The notes below the pieces were generated by a model. That model was not told the origin of the DNA and made no database searches. It saw only the letters and a program-made list of their open reading frames with translations. From an uncultured Prevotella sp. (GTDB lineage Bacteria; Bacteroidota; Bacteroidia; Bacteroidales; Bacteroidaceae), in NCBI GenBank assembly GCA_947169185.1, contig CAMVOS010000001.1, positions 124,001 to 188,000 of the forward strand: DNA of 64,000 bases. Direction: 5' to 3'. The translations under genes and the position numbers were made by a program. Positions 8,851-17,355 of the stretch are shown piece by piece (position 1 is the first letter of the stretch; every line of letters starts with the position of its first letter).

Positions 8851-8931
8851 TTTTTTATCAGCTTTCTGCATTGTTCTCTGGGTGACGTGCTGGGTGACTT
8901 TCAAAGTCAACCGAGAAGTCAACCGAATTTT

Positions 8932-9003
8932 ATGGAAGCTACAATTTCTGTAATCTGTAACAAGTTTAAAGTTTTAAAGAATGGCGAATCCCCTATAATG
9001 GTG
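8932..9003 (+). pseudogene. Tyrosine recombinase (integrase) remnant, first 24 codons only
   Basis: From the ATG at 8932 the frame reads MEATISVICNKFKVLKNGES then PIMV. This matches the arm-binding N-terminus typical of Bacteroidales tyrosine recombinases of integrative elements. Homology stops abruptly at 9003, where a GC-rich repeat begins, and no core-binding or catalytic domain (R-H-R-Y) follows. Lying just downstream of a tRNA gene, it is most simply the scar of an integrated element. No second copy of the tRNA 3' end was seen nearby. Confidence 0.65.
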
Positions 9004-9018
9004 AGTGAGCCCCCTCAC

Positions 9019-9078
9019 GCGCTCCGAGCAGACGGGTCACGAGGTCCGAGCTCGTGGCCTTTGCGCTCCGAGCAGACG
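9019..9078. repeat. GC-rich direct repeat pair with small palindromes
   Basis: The 16-mer GCGCTCCGAGCAGACG occurs at 9019-9034 and 9063-9078, 44 bp apart, each followed a few bases later by ACGAG. Between them CACGAG and CTCGTG form a hairpin, and GTGAG/CTCAC flank a loop just upstream. The composition is clearly richer in GC than the surrounding spacer. Its origin is unknown. Confidence 0.7.
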
Positions 9079-9148
9079 CCTTACGAGACAAAGTCTTAAA
9101 GTCATAACTTTTTACAGTTTATGAAGATCAAGAGACTCCTGATTCTCC

Positions 9149-9306
9149 GAAAAAGCTCAAAAACTTTTGGCTTTTTCCTCACTTATTCGTAACTTTGAAC
9201 TTCGTTCGAAAGTACTCTCGTTCTCACACCTAAAGGTATGAGTGTGGCTTCGCAATCGGAAATTCTCAAATAAATTTGGAATTTCTCTCACTTATTTGTA
9301 CCTTTG
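9149..9306 (+). repeat. Repeated double-promoter element, copy 1 (upstream of yfhO)
   Basis: The element has two promoter modules about 109 bp apart, joined by a conserved leader. Module 1: inverted repeat arms GAAAAAGC (9149-9156) and GCTTTTTC (9170-9177), -33 TTTG 9166-9169, -7 TAACTTTG 9190-9197. Module 2: arms GAAATTC (9259-9265) and GAATTTC (9279-9285), -33 TTTG 9275-9278, -7 TACCTTTG 9299-9306. Spacers are 20 bases in both. The 44 bp at 9219-9262 are identical to 18424-18467 in copy 2. The leader can fold as CTCACACC-TAAA-GGTATGAG. A short frame MSVASQSEILK starts at 9238. Confidence 0.85.
9275..9306 (+). promoter_or_regulatory. Proximal promoter (P2) of yfhO
   Basis: TTTG (9275-9278), 20 bases, TACCTTTG (9299-9306). 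The predicted start leaves a leader of under 20 nt before the ATG at 9328. Confidence 0.8.
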
Positions 9307-9327
9307 CAGGCAAAAATAGAGAAAGGT

Positions 9328-11820
9328 ATGAAAAATCTGAAGTTATGGCTGCCCGACATATTGGCAGTGGTGTTGTTCGCTGTAATCTCGTTTGCCTATT
9401 TCTTCCCTGCTGACATAGAGGGACGTATCTTGTATAGGCATGACTCGTCGGCAGGACGAGGAGCCGGACAGGAGGCTTATGAGTACCAACAGCGTACCGG
9501 TGAGCGTACACGATGGACCAATGCGCTGTTTGGTGGTATGCCTAACTACCAGTTGTCGCCTTCGTATAAAAGTATGACGACACTACAGCAAGTCGAGAAG
9601 GCTTACCATCTGTGGCTGCCTGAGAATGTGTGGTATGTGTTTGCCTATCTGTTGGGATTCTATATCATGCTGAGGGCTTTCGACTTCCGTCAGTATCTGG
9701 CGATGCTGGGTGCCGTGGTATGGGCGTTCTCGAGCTATTTCTTCATTATTATCGCTGCCGGACATCTCTGGAAGGTGATGGCGCTGGCCTATCTGCCTCC
9801 GATGATTGGTGGTGTGGTGCTGGCCTACAGGGGTAAGTATATGTGGGGTCTGGTGCTGACGTCTCTGTTTGGTGCGTTGGAAATTCTGGCCAACCACGTG
9901 CAGATGACGTATTATTACCTGATAATAATCATACTGATGGTGTTGGCATTCATCATTGACGGCGTGCGCCAGAAGGCTTATATGCATCTGCTGAAAGCCA
10001 CTGGCGTATGTCTGTTGGCAGCAGTGATAGCGGTATGTCTGAACCTGTCGAACCTCTACCATACATGGGAGTATAGCCAGGAGACGATGCGTGGCAAGAG
10101 CGAGCTGGTGAAGGCGAATAGCGCCAACCAGACGTCGAGCGGACTGGATCGCGACTATATCACACAGTGGAGCTACGGCATCGACGAGACGTGGACGCTG
10201 CTGGTGCCCAATACCAAGGGTGGCGCCTCGGTGCCGCTGGCTGAGAACAAGGCGGCCATGAAGAAGGCTGATCCGACCTATATGGGCATCTACCAGCAGT
10301 TGGGACAGTACTGGGGCGACCAGCCCATGACGTCGGGTCCCGTCTATGTAGGTGCCTTCGTGCTGATGCTGTTTGTGCTGGGACTGTTTATCGTGAAAGG
10401 CCCCTTGAAGTGGGGCTTGCTGATAGCAACGATTCTCTCCATCCTGCTGTCGTGGGGTCGTAACTTCATGCCATTCACCGATTTCTTCATCGACTACGTG
10501 CCTATGTATGCCAAGTTCCGTACGGTGGCCTCGATACTGGTGGTGGCAGAATTCACCATTCCGCTGTTGGCCATGCTGGCACTGAAAGAGGTGGTGACAG
10601 GTCAGATAGACGTAAAAGGCAAGCGTTTCCGTTATTCGTTGGCAGCATCGTTCGTGCTGACGGGAGGCATAGCTCTGCTGTTCTCGCTGATGCCCAAGGT
10701 GTTCTTCTCTGACTTCGTGAGCCAGAGCGAGATGCAGGCCATGAGTCAGATTCCTGCTGACCAGCTAGCGCCGTTGCTGAGCAATCTGACGGAGGTGCGC
10801 CTGTCGATGTTTACATCGGATGCCCTGCGCTCGTTCTGGATCATCGTCATCGGTACGGGTCTGCTGCTGGCTTTCTGTTACAAGAAGCTGCGTGCGGAAT
10901 ACATGATATTCGGAATGCTTGCGTTGTGTCTCCTGGACATGTGGCAGGTGAACAAGCGCTACCTGTACGACGACATGTTTGTATCGAAGAGCGTGCGTGT
11001 GGCACCTATCCAGAAGACGGAAGCCATCGACCATATCCTGCAGGACAAGTCGTTGGACTATCGTGTGCTGAACCTGTCGACATCGACCTTCAACGAGAAT
11101 GAGACCTCTTTCTATCTGAAGAGTATCGGAGGCTATCACCCTGCCAAGTTGCGTCGCTATCAGGAGCTGATAGATGCCCATATACAGCCGGAAATACAGC
11201 GTCTCTATGGTGCCTTGAGCAAGGCTGGCGGCGACATGACGCAGGTTAATGGCGACTCGATATTCCCCGTGCTCAACATGCTGAACACGAAATACTTCAT
11301 ACTGCCCCTGCAGGGCGGACGCTCTGTCCCCTTGGAAAATCCGTATACATACGGTAATGCGTGGTTTGTCGACAAGCTGCACTATGTGGACAATGCCAAT
11401 CAGGAGCTGGACATGACGGGTCAGCTGTCGTTGCGCCATGAGGCTGTGGCAGACAAGAAATTCAGCCAGCAGCTGGGCGAGGCTGTCGTGCAGGATACCA
11501 GCAGTGTGGTGCGTATCACGGCCTACGAGCCTAACAAGCTGACCTACGACGTGAAATCGGGTAAGGGCGGCGTCATCGTGTTCTCAGAGATATACTATCC
11601 TGGCTGGACGGCAACGGTGGACGGCGTGGAACAGGAGCTGGGACGTGTAGATTACGTGCTGCGTGCCCTGCAGGTGAAGCCCGGACACCATGAAGTGGTG
11701 CTGAGCTTCTTCCCCAAGTCCATTGACAGAACGGAAACGGTGGCCTATGTGGCTTACGGCATCGTCTTACTGATACTACTCTACCTGATCTTCGTATACG
11801 TCAAACGACGCAAGTCATGA
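9328..11820 (+). CDS. YfhO-family multispanning membrane protein
   Basis: About 830 residues with a dozen or more hydrophobic segments and a C-terminal soluble part (residues ~570-800) before a last membrane helix. The family is related to GT-C glycosyltransferases, and members in Gram-positive bacteria glycosylate teichoic acids. The Bacteroidetes function is not established, but modification of a surface glycan is the best inference. An in-frame TTG at 9304 lies inside the -7 box, so the ATG at 9328 with upstream GAGAAAGG is chosen. It converges on fucP, overlapping by six bases at the stop codons. Confidence 0.85.
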   Translation: MKNLKLWLPDILAVVLFAVISFAYFFPADIEGRILYRHDSSAGRGAGQEAYEYQQRTGERTRWTNALFGGMPNYQLSPSYKSMTTLQQVEKAYHLWLPENVWYVFAYLLGFYIMLRAFDFRQYLAMLGAVVWAFSSYFFIIIAAGHLWKVMALAYLPPMIGGVVLAYRGKYMWGLVLTSLFGALEILANHVQMTYYYLIIIILMVLAFIIDGVRQKAYMHLLKATGVCLLAAVIAVCLNLSNLYHTWEYSQETMRGKSELVKANSANQTSSGLDRDYITQWSYGIDETWTLLVPNTKGGASVPLAENKAAMKKADPTYMGIYQQLGQYWGDQPMTSGPVYVGAFVLMLFVLGLFIVKGPLKWGLLIATILSILLSWGRNFMPFTDFFIDYVPMYAKFRTVASILVVAEFTIPLLAMLALKEVVTGQIDVKGKRFRYSLAASFVLTGGIALLFSLMPKVFFSDFVSQSEMQAMSQIPADQLAPLLSNLTEVRLSMFTSDALRSFWIIVIGTGLLLAFCYKKLRAEYMIFGMLALCLLDMWQVNKRYLYDDMFVSKSVRVAPIQKTEAIDHILQDKSLDYRVLNLSTSTFNENETSFYLKSIGGYHPAKLRRYQELIDAHIQPEIQRLYGALSKAGGDMTQVNGDSIFPVLNMLNTKYFILPLQGGRSVPLENPYTYGNAWFVDKLHYVDNANQELDMTGQLSLRHEAVADKKFSQQLGEAVVQDTSSVVRITAYEPNKLTYDVKSGKGGVIVFSEIYYPGWTATVDGVEQELGRVDYVLRALQVKPGHHEVVLSFFPKSIDRTETVAYVAYGIVLLILLYLIFVYVKRRKS

Positions 11821-13152
11821 TTCGTAGTCGTGCGTGATGTGATGGCGTACATAGCCAGAATGTCCGTAATAGACAACGGCTATCAGGCAGACCAGCGGCA
11901 CGATAAATGAAATGTTAACGGCGGGAAGGTCAAAGAGGTCCTTCCCCCATTCAATGATAGCTGTCTGCAGTGGTGGAATGACAGCGCCAGCAAACACCAT
12001 CATGGTCAGTCCTGCACTGGCATACTTGACGTCGTCGCCCACATTCCTCAAGGCCATGCCATAGATGGTGGGGAACATCATTGAAAGGGCGCCATGGGCC
12101 ACTAATAGACAGTACAAGCCATTGCGGTCGGTGAAGATGATGCTACCCATGATGGATGCCATGCCTATGATGCCCATGGCTGAAAGGAGTCTTCCTGGCG
12201 CGATGAAGGTTACCAGCCATGTGCTGATGAAACGCATGACGGCAAAGAGGATGAAAGCTATCATGCTATAGTGGCTCACCAGTGTTTCAGCGTCTAACTC
12301 CTCCATACCTTCTCTCATGAAAAGCTGCTTGCCATAGACCAGAATGTAGGTGAAAATACAGATCTGTGCACCGATATAGCAGAATTCTGCAATCAGTCCC
12401 TCCCTGTAGTTACGGACGTGCCACAGGCGTCTGAAAGCCTCGTTGGGCATGCCCCGCTGGTTCTCTTTCTGGTGAACAAAGAATCTGGTGCCCCATATCA
12501 GTACGATGAGCAAAATGATGACTGCTGCCACATAGAGGTATGGCTGTATGATGATGTTGAGATCGCTATTCTTTAGAAGGTCAAATTGAGCCTTGGGCAT
12601 ATCCATTCTCACCTCAACAGGTGTCTTGCTCAGTTTCTTGGTGATGGCGTTGACGGCCACCAGAATACCGATACAGGCACCTAAGGCGTTGAATGCCTGT
12701 GCCAGATTCAGTCGGAAGATGCCTTTGTCAATGTCGCCCATCCTGTAGACCAGCGGATGGCAACAGGTCTCCAGGGCTGCCGAGCCACACGTCATGATAA
12801 AATAAGCCAGGAGGAATCCATGAAAGACGCCCCATCGCTGAGCAGGCAGTAGCATGAGGATGCCAGCAGCATAAATGCTCAGGCTTAATATGACGCCTCG
12901 TTTGTAGGTATAGCGTTGTGTGAATATGGCTGCAGGGATGGCTAATACCAGATAGCCTAAAAAACTGGCAACATTGATCATGGACGCCTCTGTCATGTTA
13001 AGTAAGAAGATGCGTGAGAAGGCACCCACCATCACGCCAGCAATATCGTTGGTAAAGCCCCATAGGGCAAAACAGATGATGATGAGTATCAGCGTGGTGA
13101 GGAAATTGCCTTGATGCTGTTCCTCCTTAGAGAAGTTCTCTAATAGTTTCAT
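11815..13152 (-). CDS. fucP: L-fucose permease-like MFS transporter
   Basis: An MFS sugar:H+ symporter of the FucP/GluP family with 445 residues and about twelve membrane helices. The N-terminal LWGFTNDI segment and a conserved acidic helix (GSAALETCCHPLVYRMG) match the family. It is divergent from fkp across a 77-bp spacer, which is the usual Bacteroidetes pairing of fucose uptake with GDP-fucose synthesis. L-fucose is the likely substrate from context; related permeases take glucose or galactose, so sequence alone does not settle it. Confidence 0.85.
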   Translation of the reverse strand: MKLLENFSKEEQHQGNFLTTLILIIICFALWGFTNDIAGVMVGAFSRIFLLNMTEASMINVASFLGYLVLAIPAAIFTQRYTYKRGVILSLSIYAAGILMLLPAQRWGVFHGFLLAYFIMTCGSAALETCCHPLVYRMGDIDKGIFRLNLAQAFNALGACIGILVAVNAITKKLSKTPVEVRMDMPKAQFDLLKNSDLNIIIQPYLYVAAVIILLIVLIWGTRFFVHQKENQRGMPNEAFRRLWHVRNYREGLIAEFCYIGAQICIFTYILVYGKQLFMREGMEELDAETLVSHYSMIAFILFAVMRFISTWLVTFIAPGRLLSAMGIIGMASIMGSIIFTDRNGLYCLLVAHGALSMMFPTIYGMALRNVGDDVKYASAGLTMMVFAGAVIPPLQTAIIEWGKDLFDLPAVNISFIVPLVCLIAVVYYGHSGYVRHHITHDYES

Positions 13153-13181
13153 AGTTTAGCAAGTTTTTGTTATTTTGAGGG

Positions 13182-13189
13182 CAAAGATA
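13182..13189 (-). promoter_or_regulatory. -7 box for fucP
   Basis: TATCTTTG on the minus strand, 30 bp before the fucP start. No good TTTG -33 box is visible at the usual distance. It lies 12 bp from the opposite-strand -7 box of fkp, so the two promoters share their control region. Confidence 0.6.
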
Positions 13190-13201
13190 CAAAATATTTC
13201 G

Positions 13202-13209
13202 TAACTTTG
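13202..13209 (+). promoter_or_regulatory. -7 box for fkp
   Basis: TAACTTTG about 20 bp upstream of the fkp ATG. A TTTG at 13174-13177 lies slightly too far away (24 bases). Confidence 0.65.
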
Positions 13210-13229
13210 CACCATAAAACTAAAAAATA

Positions 13230-15791
13230 ATGAAAAAGTTGCTTTCTTTGCCACCAAATCTGGTGGATTGCTTCCACGATGTGACGGGACTTTCCCGTGA
13301 TGAATACTTCTGTACGTGCGACCCGATAGGCCACAGGCTGGGGTCGGGGGGTGGTACCACGTGGCTCCTGCAGCAGGCTAAGGACTGGCTGAATGGTGAT
13401 CGCTGCATCGTGTTGCATGCCGGTGGACAGAGCAAGCGATTGCCTTCGTATGCTGTCAGTGGCAAGGTGCTGACACCCATTCCTGTCTTCCGCTGGGAAC
13501 GTGGACAGCGTCTGTCGCAGACCCTGCTCGACCTGCAGTTGCCACTCTACGAACGGATGATGGAACAGGCGCCACGACGACTGACCACGATGATTGTCAG
13601 TGGCGATGTGTATATCCGTGCTGCTGAGCGTATTGGCGACATCCCCGATGCTGATGTCGTCTGCTATGGCTTGTGGCTCGACGCTTCGATAGCTAAGAAT
13701 CATGGGGTGTTTGTCAGCGATCGTCGTACGCCTAACGTGTTGAAGATGATGCTGCAGAAGCCTTCGCCCGAACGCTTGTCTGAACTGTTGAAGGACCACT
13801 TCTACCTGACAGACATTGGCATCTGGATGCTCAGCGATAAGGCCGTACGGCTGCTTATGCAACGAAGTATAGCCACCGTTCCCGCCGATTCTCCGGCGGG
13901 TCTCAAGGAGTACGATCTCTACTCCGAGTTTGGCTGTGCCCTCGGCACTAATCCTACCATCGACGATGCTGACCTCAAGCAGCTCTCTGTAGCCATCGTA
14001 CCCCTGCCAGGTGGTGAATTCTACCATTTCGGAACCTCGCGTGAGATGATTTCCTCGACATTGGCTATCCAGAATGTGGTCAATGATCAGCGCGACATCA
14101 TGCATAACGACCGAAAGCCGCATCCCAGCATCTTTACTCAGAATGCCATTATGCACTACAAGTTTACGGAGCAGAACTATAACATCTGGGTGGAGAACAG
14201 TTTCGTGGGACCACGCTGGACGCTGACCCACGACAATGTGGTGACGGGTGTGCCTGAGAACGACTGGGACATCACGCTGGAGCCAGGGGAATGCATCGAT
14301 GTGGTGCCGGTGGGTGAGAAGGACTATGAGATACGTCGCTACCGTATCGATGAGGCGGTGAACAGCAACGAACTAGCTGAACGTGCCAACCTACGTCGGC
14401 TGTTTGCCCAGCGTCGTGCGTTCCGTAGTAAGAATTGGCCCGCATTGGTTAAGAACTGGCAACATAGTGTGTTCTATCAGTTAGACCTGGACGATGCAGC
14501 ACGTGAATTCCGAGAGATGCAATTGCCCATGCCTGAACCTATTGCCGAGGATGCCTCCTTGATGACCCGCATCCACGATGCCATGTTCCGAGGTGACAGC
14601 AATCGCGCCTTCCTGCTGTTGCGTGAAGGACTGACAGAGAGTGCGTTAGCTGTGAAACAACAGCCTTTGCTATCTGTATATCCTGACCAGATCGTATGGG
14701 GCCGCTCACCAGTACGTATTGACTTGGCTGGTGGTTGGACGGATACACCCCCATACTGTCTGATGGAGGGCGGAGCAGTGGTCAATATCGCCATCGAACT
14801 GAACGGACAGCCACCTTTGCAGGCCTATGTCAAACCCTGTCGCGAACCACATATTGTGTTGCGCAGCATTGACTTGGGGGCTATGGAAGTGGTGGATACC
14901 TATGAGCAGCTGGCTGAATATAATAAGGTAGGATCACCGTTCTCGATACCCAAGGCAGCCTTGGTGTTGGCAGGTTTCCTGCCAGGTTTCTCACAACAGA
15001 CCTACGCCTCGTTGAACGAACAGCTGGAGGCCTTTGGCGCAGGCATCGAACTGACGCTGCTCTCCGCCATTCCTGCTGGTAGCGGATTGGGTACATCGAG
15101 CATTCTGGCCTCGACAGTATTAGGTGCTGTCAGCGACTTCTGCGGACTGGGATGGGACAAAAACGAGATAGGTAAACGCACGCTGGTACTCGAACAGCTG
15201 CTAACCACAGGTGGTGGCTGGCAAGACCAATTCGGTGGTGTGCTGAGTGGTGTGAAACTGCTTCAGACGCAGCGTGGCTTCGATCAGAATCCGTTGGTAC
15301 GCTGGTTGCCTGACAACCTGTTTACACAACCCGAATATCAGCAATGCCACCTTTTATATTATACAGGTATCACGCGTACTGCCAAGACCATCCTGGCAGA
15401 GATTGTGCGACGGATGTTCCTGAATCATGGTGACGAAATACGACAATTACGAGCCATGAAGGCGCATGCCATCGATATGTACGAGGCTATCCAGCGTCAA
15501 GACTATCAGACATACGGACTGCTGGTAGGTAAGACGTGGCAACAGAACCAACTCATAGATAGTGGCACGAATCCTGACAGCGTACGTCGCATTACCGACC
15601 TCATCGACGACCTCTGCTTGGGCTATAAGCTCCCTGGTGCCGGTGGTGGCGGCTACCTGTATATGGTGGCGAAGGACCCTGAGGCTGCAGCACGCATCAA
15701 GCAGATTATCAATCAGGCTCAGCCCAATCCGAACGCCCGTTTCGTGGACATGACGCTGTCGAAGACTGGATTGCAAATCTCGCGCAGCTAA
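13230..15791 (+). CDS. fkp: Bifunctional fucokinase / L-fucose-1-phosphate guanylyltransferase
   Basis: Fkp converts L-fucose and ATP to fucose-1-phosphate and then, with GTP, to GDP-fucose, which decorates capsule and surface glycoproteins. The protein has 853 residues, somewhat shorter than the roughly 950-residue Bacteroides enzymes. The N-terminal half is the pyrophosphorylase, with the nucleotide loop HAGGQSKRLPSYAVSGK near residue 70. The C-terminal GHMP kinase begins at PVRIDLAGGWTDTPP (about residue 490). It carries the ATP loop IPAGSGLGTSSI near 615 and the C-terminal GAGGGGYLYMV. fucP is divergent and GSCFA follows after an octamer array. Confidence 0.95.
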   Translation: MKKLLSLPPNLVDCFHDVTGLSRDEYFCTCDPIGHRLGSGGGTTWLLQQAKDWLNGDRCIVLHAGGQSKRLPSYAVSGKVLTPIPVFRWERGQRLSQTLLDLQLPLYERMMEQAPRRLTTMIVSGDVYIRAAERIGDIPDADVVCYGLWLDASIAKNHGVFVSDRRTPNVLKMMLQKPSPERLSELLKDHFYLTDIGIWMLSDKAVRLLMQRSIATVPADSPAGLKEYDLYSEFGCALGTNPTIDDADLKQLSVAIVPLPGGEFYHFGTSREMISSTLAIQNVVNDQRDIMHNDRKPHPSIFTQNAIMHYKFTEQNYNIWVENSFVGPRWTLTHDNVVTGVPENDWDITLEPGECIDVVPVGEKDYEIRRYRIDEAVNSNELAERANLRRLFAQRRAFRSKNWPALVKNWQHSVFYQLDLDDAAREFREMQLPMPEPIAEDASLMTRIHDAMFRGDSNRAFLLLREGLTESALAVKQQPLLSVYPDQIVWGRSPVRIDLAGGWTDTPPYCLMEGGAVVNIAIELNGQPPLQAYVKPCREPHIVLRSIDLGAMEVVDTYEQLAEYNKVGSPFSIPKAALVLAGFLPGFSQQTYASLNEQLEAFGAGIELTLLSAIPAGSGLGTSSILASTVLGAVSDFCGLGWDKNEIGKRTLVLEQLLTTGGGWQDQFGGVLSGVKLLQTQRGFDQNPLVRWLPDNLFTQPEYQQCHLLYYTGITRTAKTILAEIVRRMFLNHGDEIRQLRAMKAHAIDMYEAIQRQDYQTYGLLVGKTWQQNQLIDSGTNPDSVRRITDLIDDLCLGYKLPGAGGGGYLYMVAKDPEAAARIKQIINQAQPNPNARFVDMTLSKTGLQISRS

Positions 15792-15794
15792 TTT

Positions 15795-15818
15795 TCGAAA
15801 CCTCGAAACATCGAAAAA
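15795..15818. repeat. Octamer array (TCGAAACA) between fkp and GSCFA gene
   Basis: Units TCGAAACC, TCGAAACA and TCGAAAAA are the reverse complement of the TTTCGATG-type unit seen at 2465 and 4051. The array abuts the ATG of the next gene and so forms its ribosome-binding region. Confidence 0.8.
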
Positions 15819-16628
15819 ATGGAATTCAGAACGATTGTCGATATTCCCAAGCCTGGCTTCGAGATACAGCCTTGCGAAGAATTACTCTTCGTAGGTTCCT
15901 GTTTTGCTGACAATATCGGTCAACGCTTTCGTGATGAGGGCTTCCCCGTTGTCGTCAACCCTTTTGGTACGATGTATAATCCTGCCTCCGTCCTTCATAC
16001 CCTCCAGCGCATAGATTGGTGTGAGGTTCAGCCTCGTACAGTATTCCTTACCCTTGGTACGAACCACGTCTATCGCCTGAAGGAAACGGGTGAGATAGTC
16101 GATAATTGCCAAAAGCGTCCCGCTGCACTCTTTCAAGAGGAGAAGCTCTCCGTCGACCAATGCACCGACTACCTCCGTCAGTCCATTGCTCTCCTCCGTC
16201 AGCTGAATCCCGACATCCGTATCGTCCTCACCGTTAGCCCCATCCGCTATCGTAAATATGGCTATCACGAGAGCCAACTCTCCAAAGCCACCCTTCTCCT
16301 GACCGCCAGTTCCGTGTGTGACGATAGTATCGCCACTTATTTCCCCGCCTACGAAATCATCAACGACGAGCTACGCGACTATCGCTTCTATGCCGCTGAT
16401 ATGCTGCACCCTTCAGAACAAGCTGTCGATTACATCTGGGAACGATTGGTAGAGACTTACTTCTCTGCTGAGGCCAAAGCCTATCTTGCTGAGTGGCTGC
16501 CACTCCGTCAAGCCTTGAACCACAAACCTTTCGCCCCCAATTCCGACGAATACCACCGTTTCCGTCAACAGACCCTTGAGCGCCTCGCTGCCTTCCAGGC
16601 CAAATACCCAGCCGCCCGTCTGGTTTAG
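15819..16628 (+). CDS. GSCFA-domain protein (SGNH-like hydrolase fold)
   Basis: A 269-residue protein with the family signature LFVGSCFADNIGQRF near residues 25-40 (GSCFA), TLGTNHVYR near residue 85 and DMLHPSEQAVDYIWERL near residue 190. The pattern resembles SGNH hydrolases, with Ser/Cys near the N-terminus and a late D-x-x-H. The biochemical function of the family is not known. There is no signal peptide, so a cytoplasmic role is likely. It follows fkp with a 27-bp spacer and is probably co-transcribed. Confidence 0.88.
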   Translation: MEFRTIVDIPKPGFEIQPCEELLFVGSCFADNIGQRFRDEGFPVVVNPFGTMYNPASVLHTLQRIDWCEVQPRTVFLTLGTNHVYRLKETGEIVDNCQKRPAALFQEEKLSVDQCTDYLRQSIALLRQLNPDIRIVLTVSPIRYRKYGYHESQLSKATLLLTASSVCDDSIATYFPAYEIINDELRDYRFYAADMLHPSEQAVDYIWERLVETYFSAEAKAYLAEWLPLRQALNHKPFAPNSDEYHRFRQQTLERLAAFQAKYPAARLV

Positions 16629-16688
16629 TACTTAACTCGTTAGGAAGACCTGTGGTGCAGTGCTGGATGGATCATTCAGAACCGATTT

Positions 16689-17204
16689 TCATTTCCGCTT
16701 CAGTCGGATGTGGTATGAATGCGTATTTGGAATGAAGCTCGTGCTGCCATCATTGTTATGTATCACGGTTTTGTCTTCATAGATAGTGAAACCACCTTCA
16801 ATGTTGGTATTGTCGATGTTGGTATAATTTAAGGAGAATAGCATGGGGTGGTAGTCCTCATCGTCGTTGTTGTCTGAGAATATGATGCTGTTGTCAGAGT
16901 ATTGGTAATTCCCGTAGAATGTGTGGGTGCTCTTGTTGCCGTCGTGGTTGTAGATGGTGATTTGGTATTTGTCGCTTCCGATAAACCGGAGATCCTGGAT
17001 GTTAAAATCAGAATAGACGGCTGGTGTCACCCATTCGTTGTTGATGTAAATGTGCGTGAGTTGCCAACTGCTGTCTTTTATGATAACACGGTGCTCGTCG
17101 GTTTTGTCAGTGTTGTCTATCTCACATGCTGTCAGCATGAGGCTGCAGATGAAAATAAGGATTATTGAAAGCTGTGAAAACTGGGGATGGTTCTCGTGAT
17201 TCAT
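16689..17204 (-). CDS. Hypothetical lipoprotein, lipocalin-like
   Basis: A 171-residue exported protein from the ATG at 17204. A signal peptide ends in the lipobox MLTAC, followed by EIDNTDKTDEHRV. The body is rich in Asn, Asp, Tyr and Thr and alternates short strands (SSWQLTHIYINNEWV, KYQITIYNHDGNK, YGNYQYSDNSIIF). This suggests a small beta-barrel of the kind found in Bacteroidales lipocalin-like lipoproteins. A longer start at 17246 would run through the promoter, so it is rejected. The function is unknown. It converges on the GSCFA gene. Confidence 0.75.
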   Translation of the reverse strand: MNHENHPQFSQLSIILIFICSLMLTACEIDNTDKTDEHRVIIKDSSWQLTHIYINNEWVTPAVYSDFNIQDLRFIGSDKYQITIYNHDGNKSTHTFYGNYQYSDNSIIFSDNNDDEDYHPMLFSLNYTNIDNTNIEGGFTIYEDKTVIHNNDGSTSFIPNTHSYHIRLKRK

Positions 17205-17232
17205 ATTATTCCTTGTTTTAGTATTAACAGTG

Positions 17233-17263
17233 CAAAGGTACATCATAATTTCAATATTGCAAA
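17233..17263 (-). promoter_or_regulatory. Promoter of the lipoprotein gene
   Basis: On the minus strand TTTG (17260-17263), 19 bases, then TACCTTTG (17233-17240). It fixes the start codon at 17204 rather than 17246. Confidence 0.75.
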
Positions 17264-17311
17264 AAAATCTACTAAAAATGAATCTTCGCTTGCATAATAA
17301 TCATTGGAAAA

Positions 17312-17343
17312 TTTGCATCTTTCTAAAAAATATTTTATCTTTG
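17312..17343 (+). promoter_or_regulatory. Promoter of the HU-family gene
   Basis: TTTG (17312-17315), 20 bases, TATCTTTG (17336-17343). The start of transcription should fall near 17349, immediately before the first 21-bp leader repeat. Confidence 0.75.
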
Positions 17344-17355
17344 CACATAAATTCA

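Noticed and set aside
8617..8922. 101-codon minus-strand frame over the tRNA
   Set aside because: It is antisense to the tRNA and its terminator; the peptide reflects the tRNA sequence.
8805..9120. Duplicated attachment site for the integrase remnant
   Set aside because: No second copy of the tRNA 3' end was found within the following 300 bp.
13170..14231. 353-codon frame antisense to fkp
   Set aside because: The plus strand encodes an unmistakable fkp; the antisense peptide is a codon-bias shadow rich in His, Gln and Arg.
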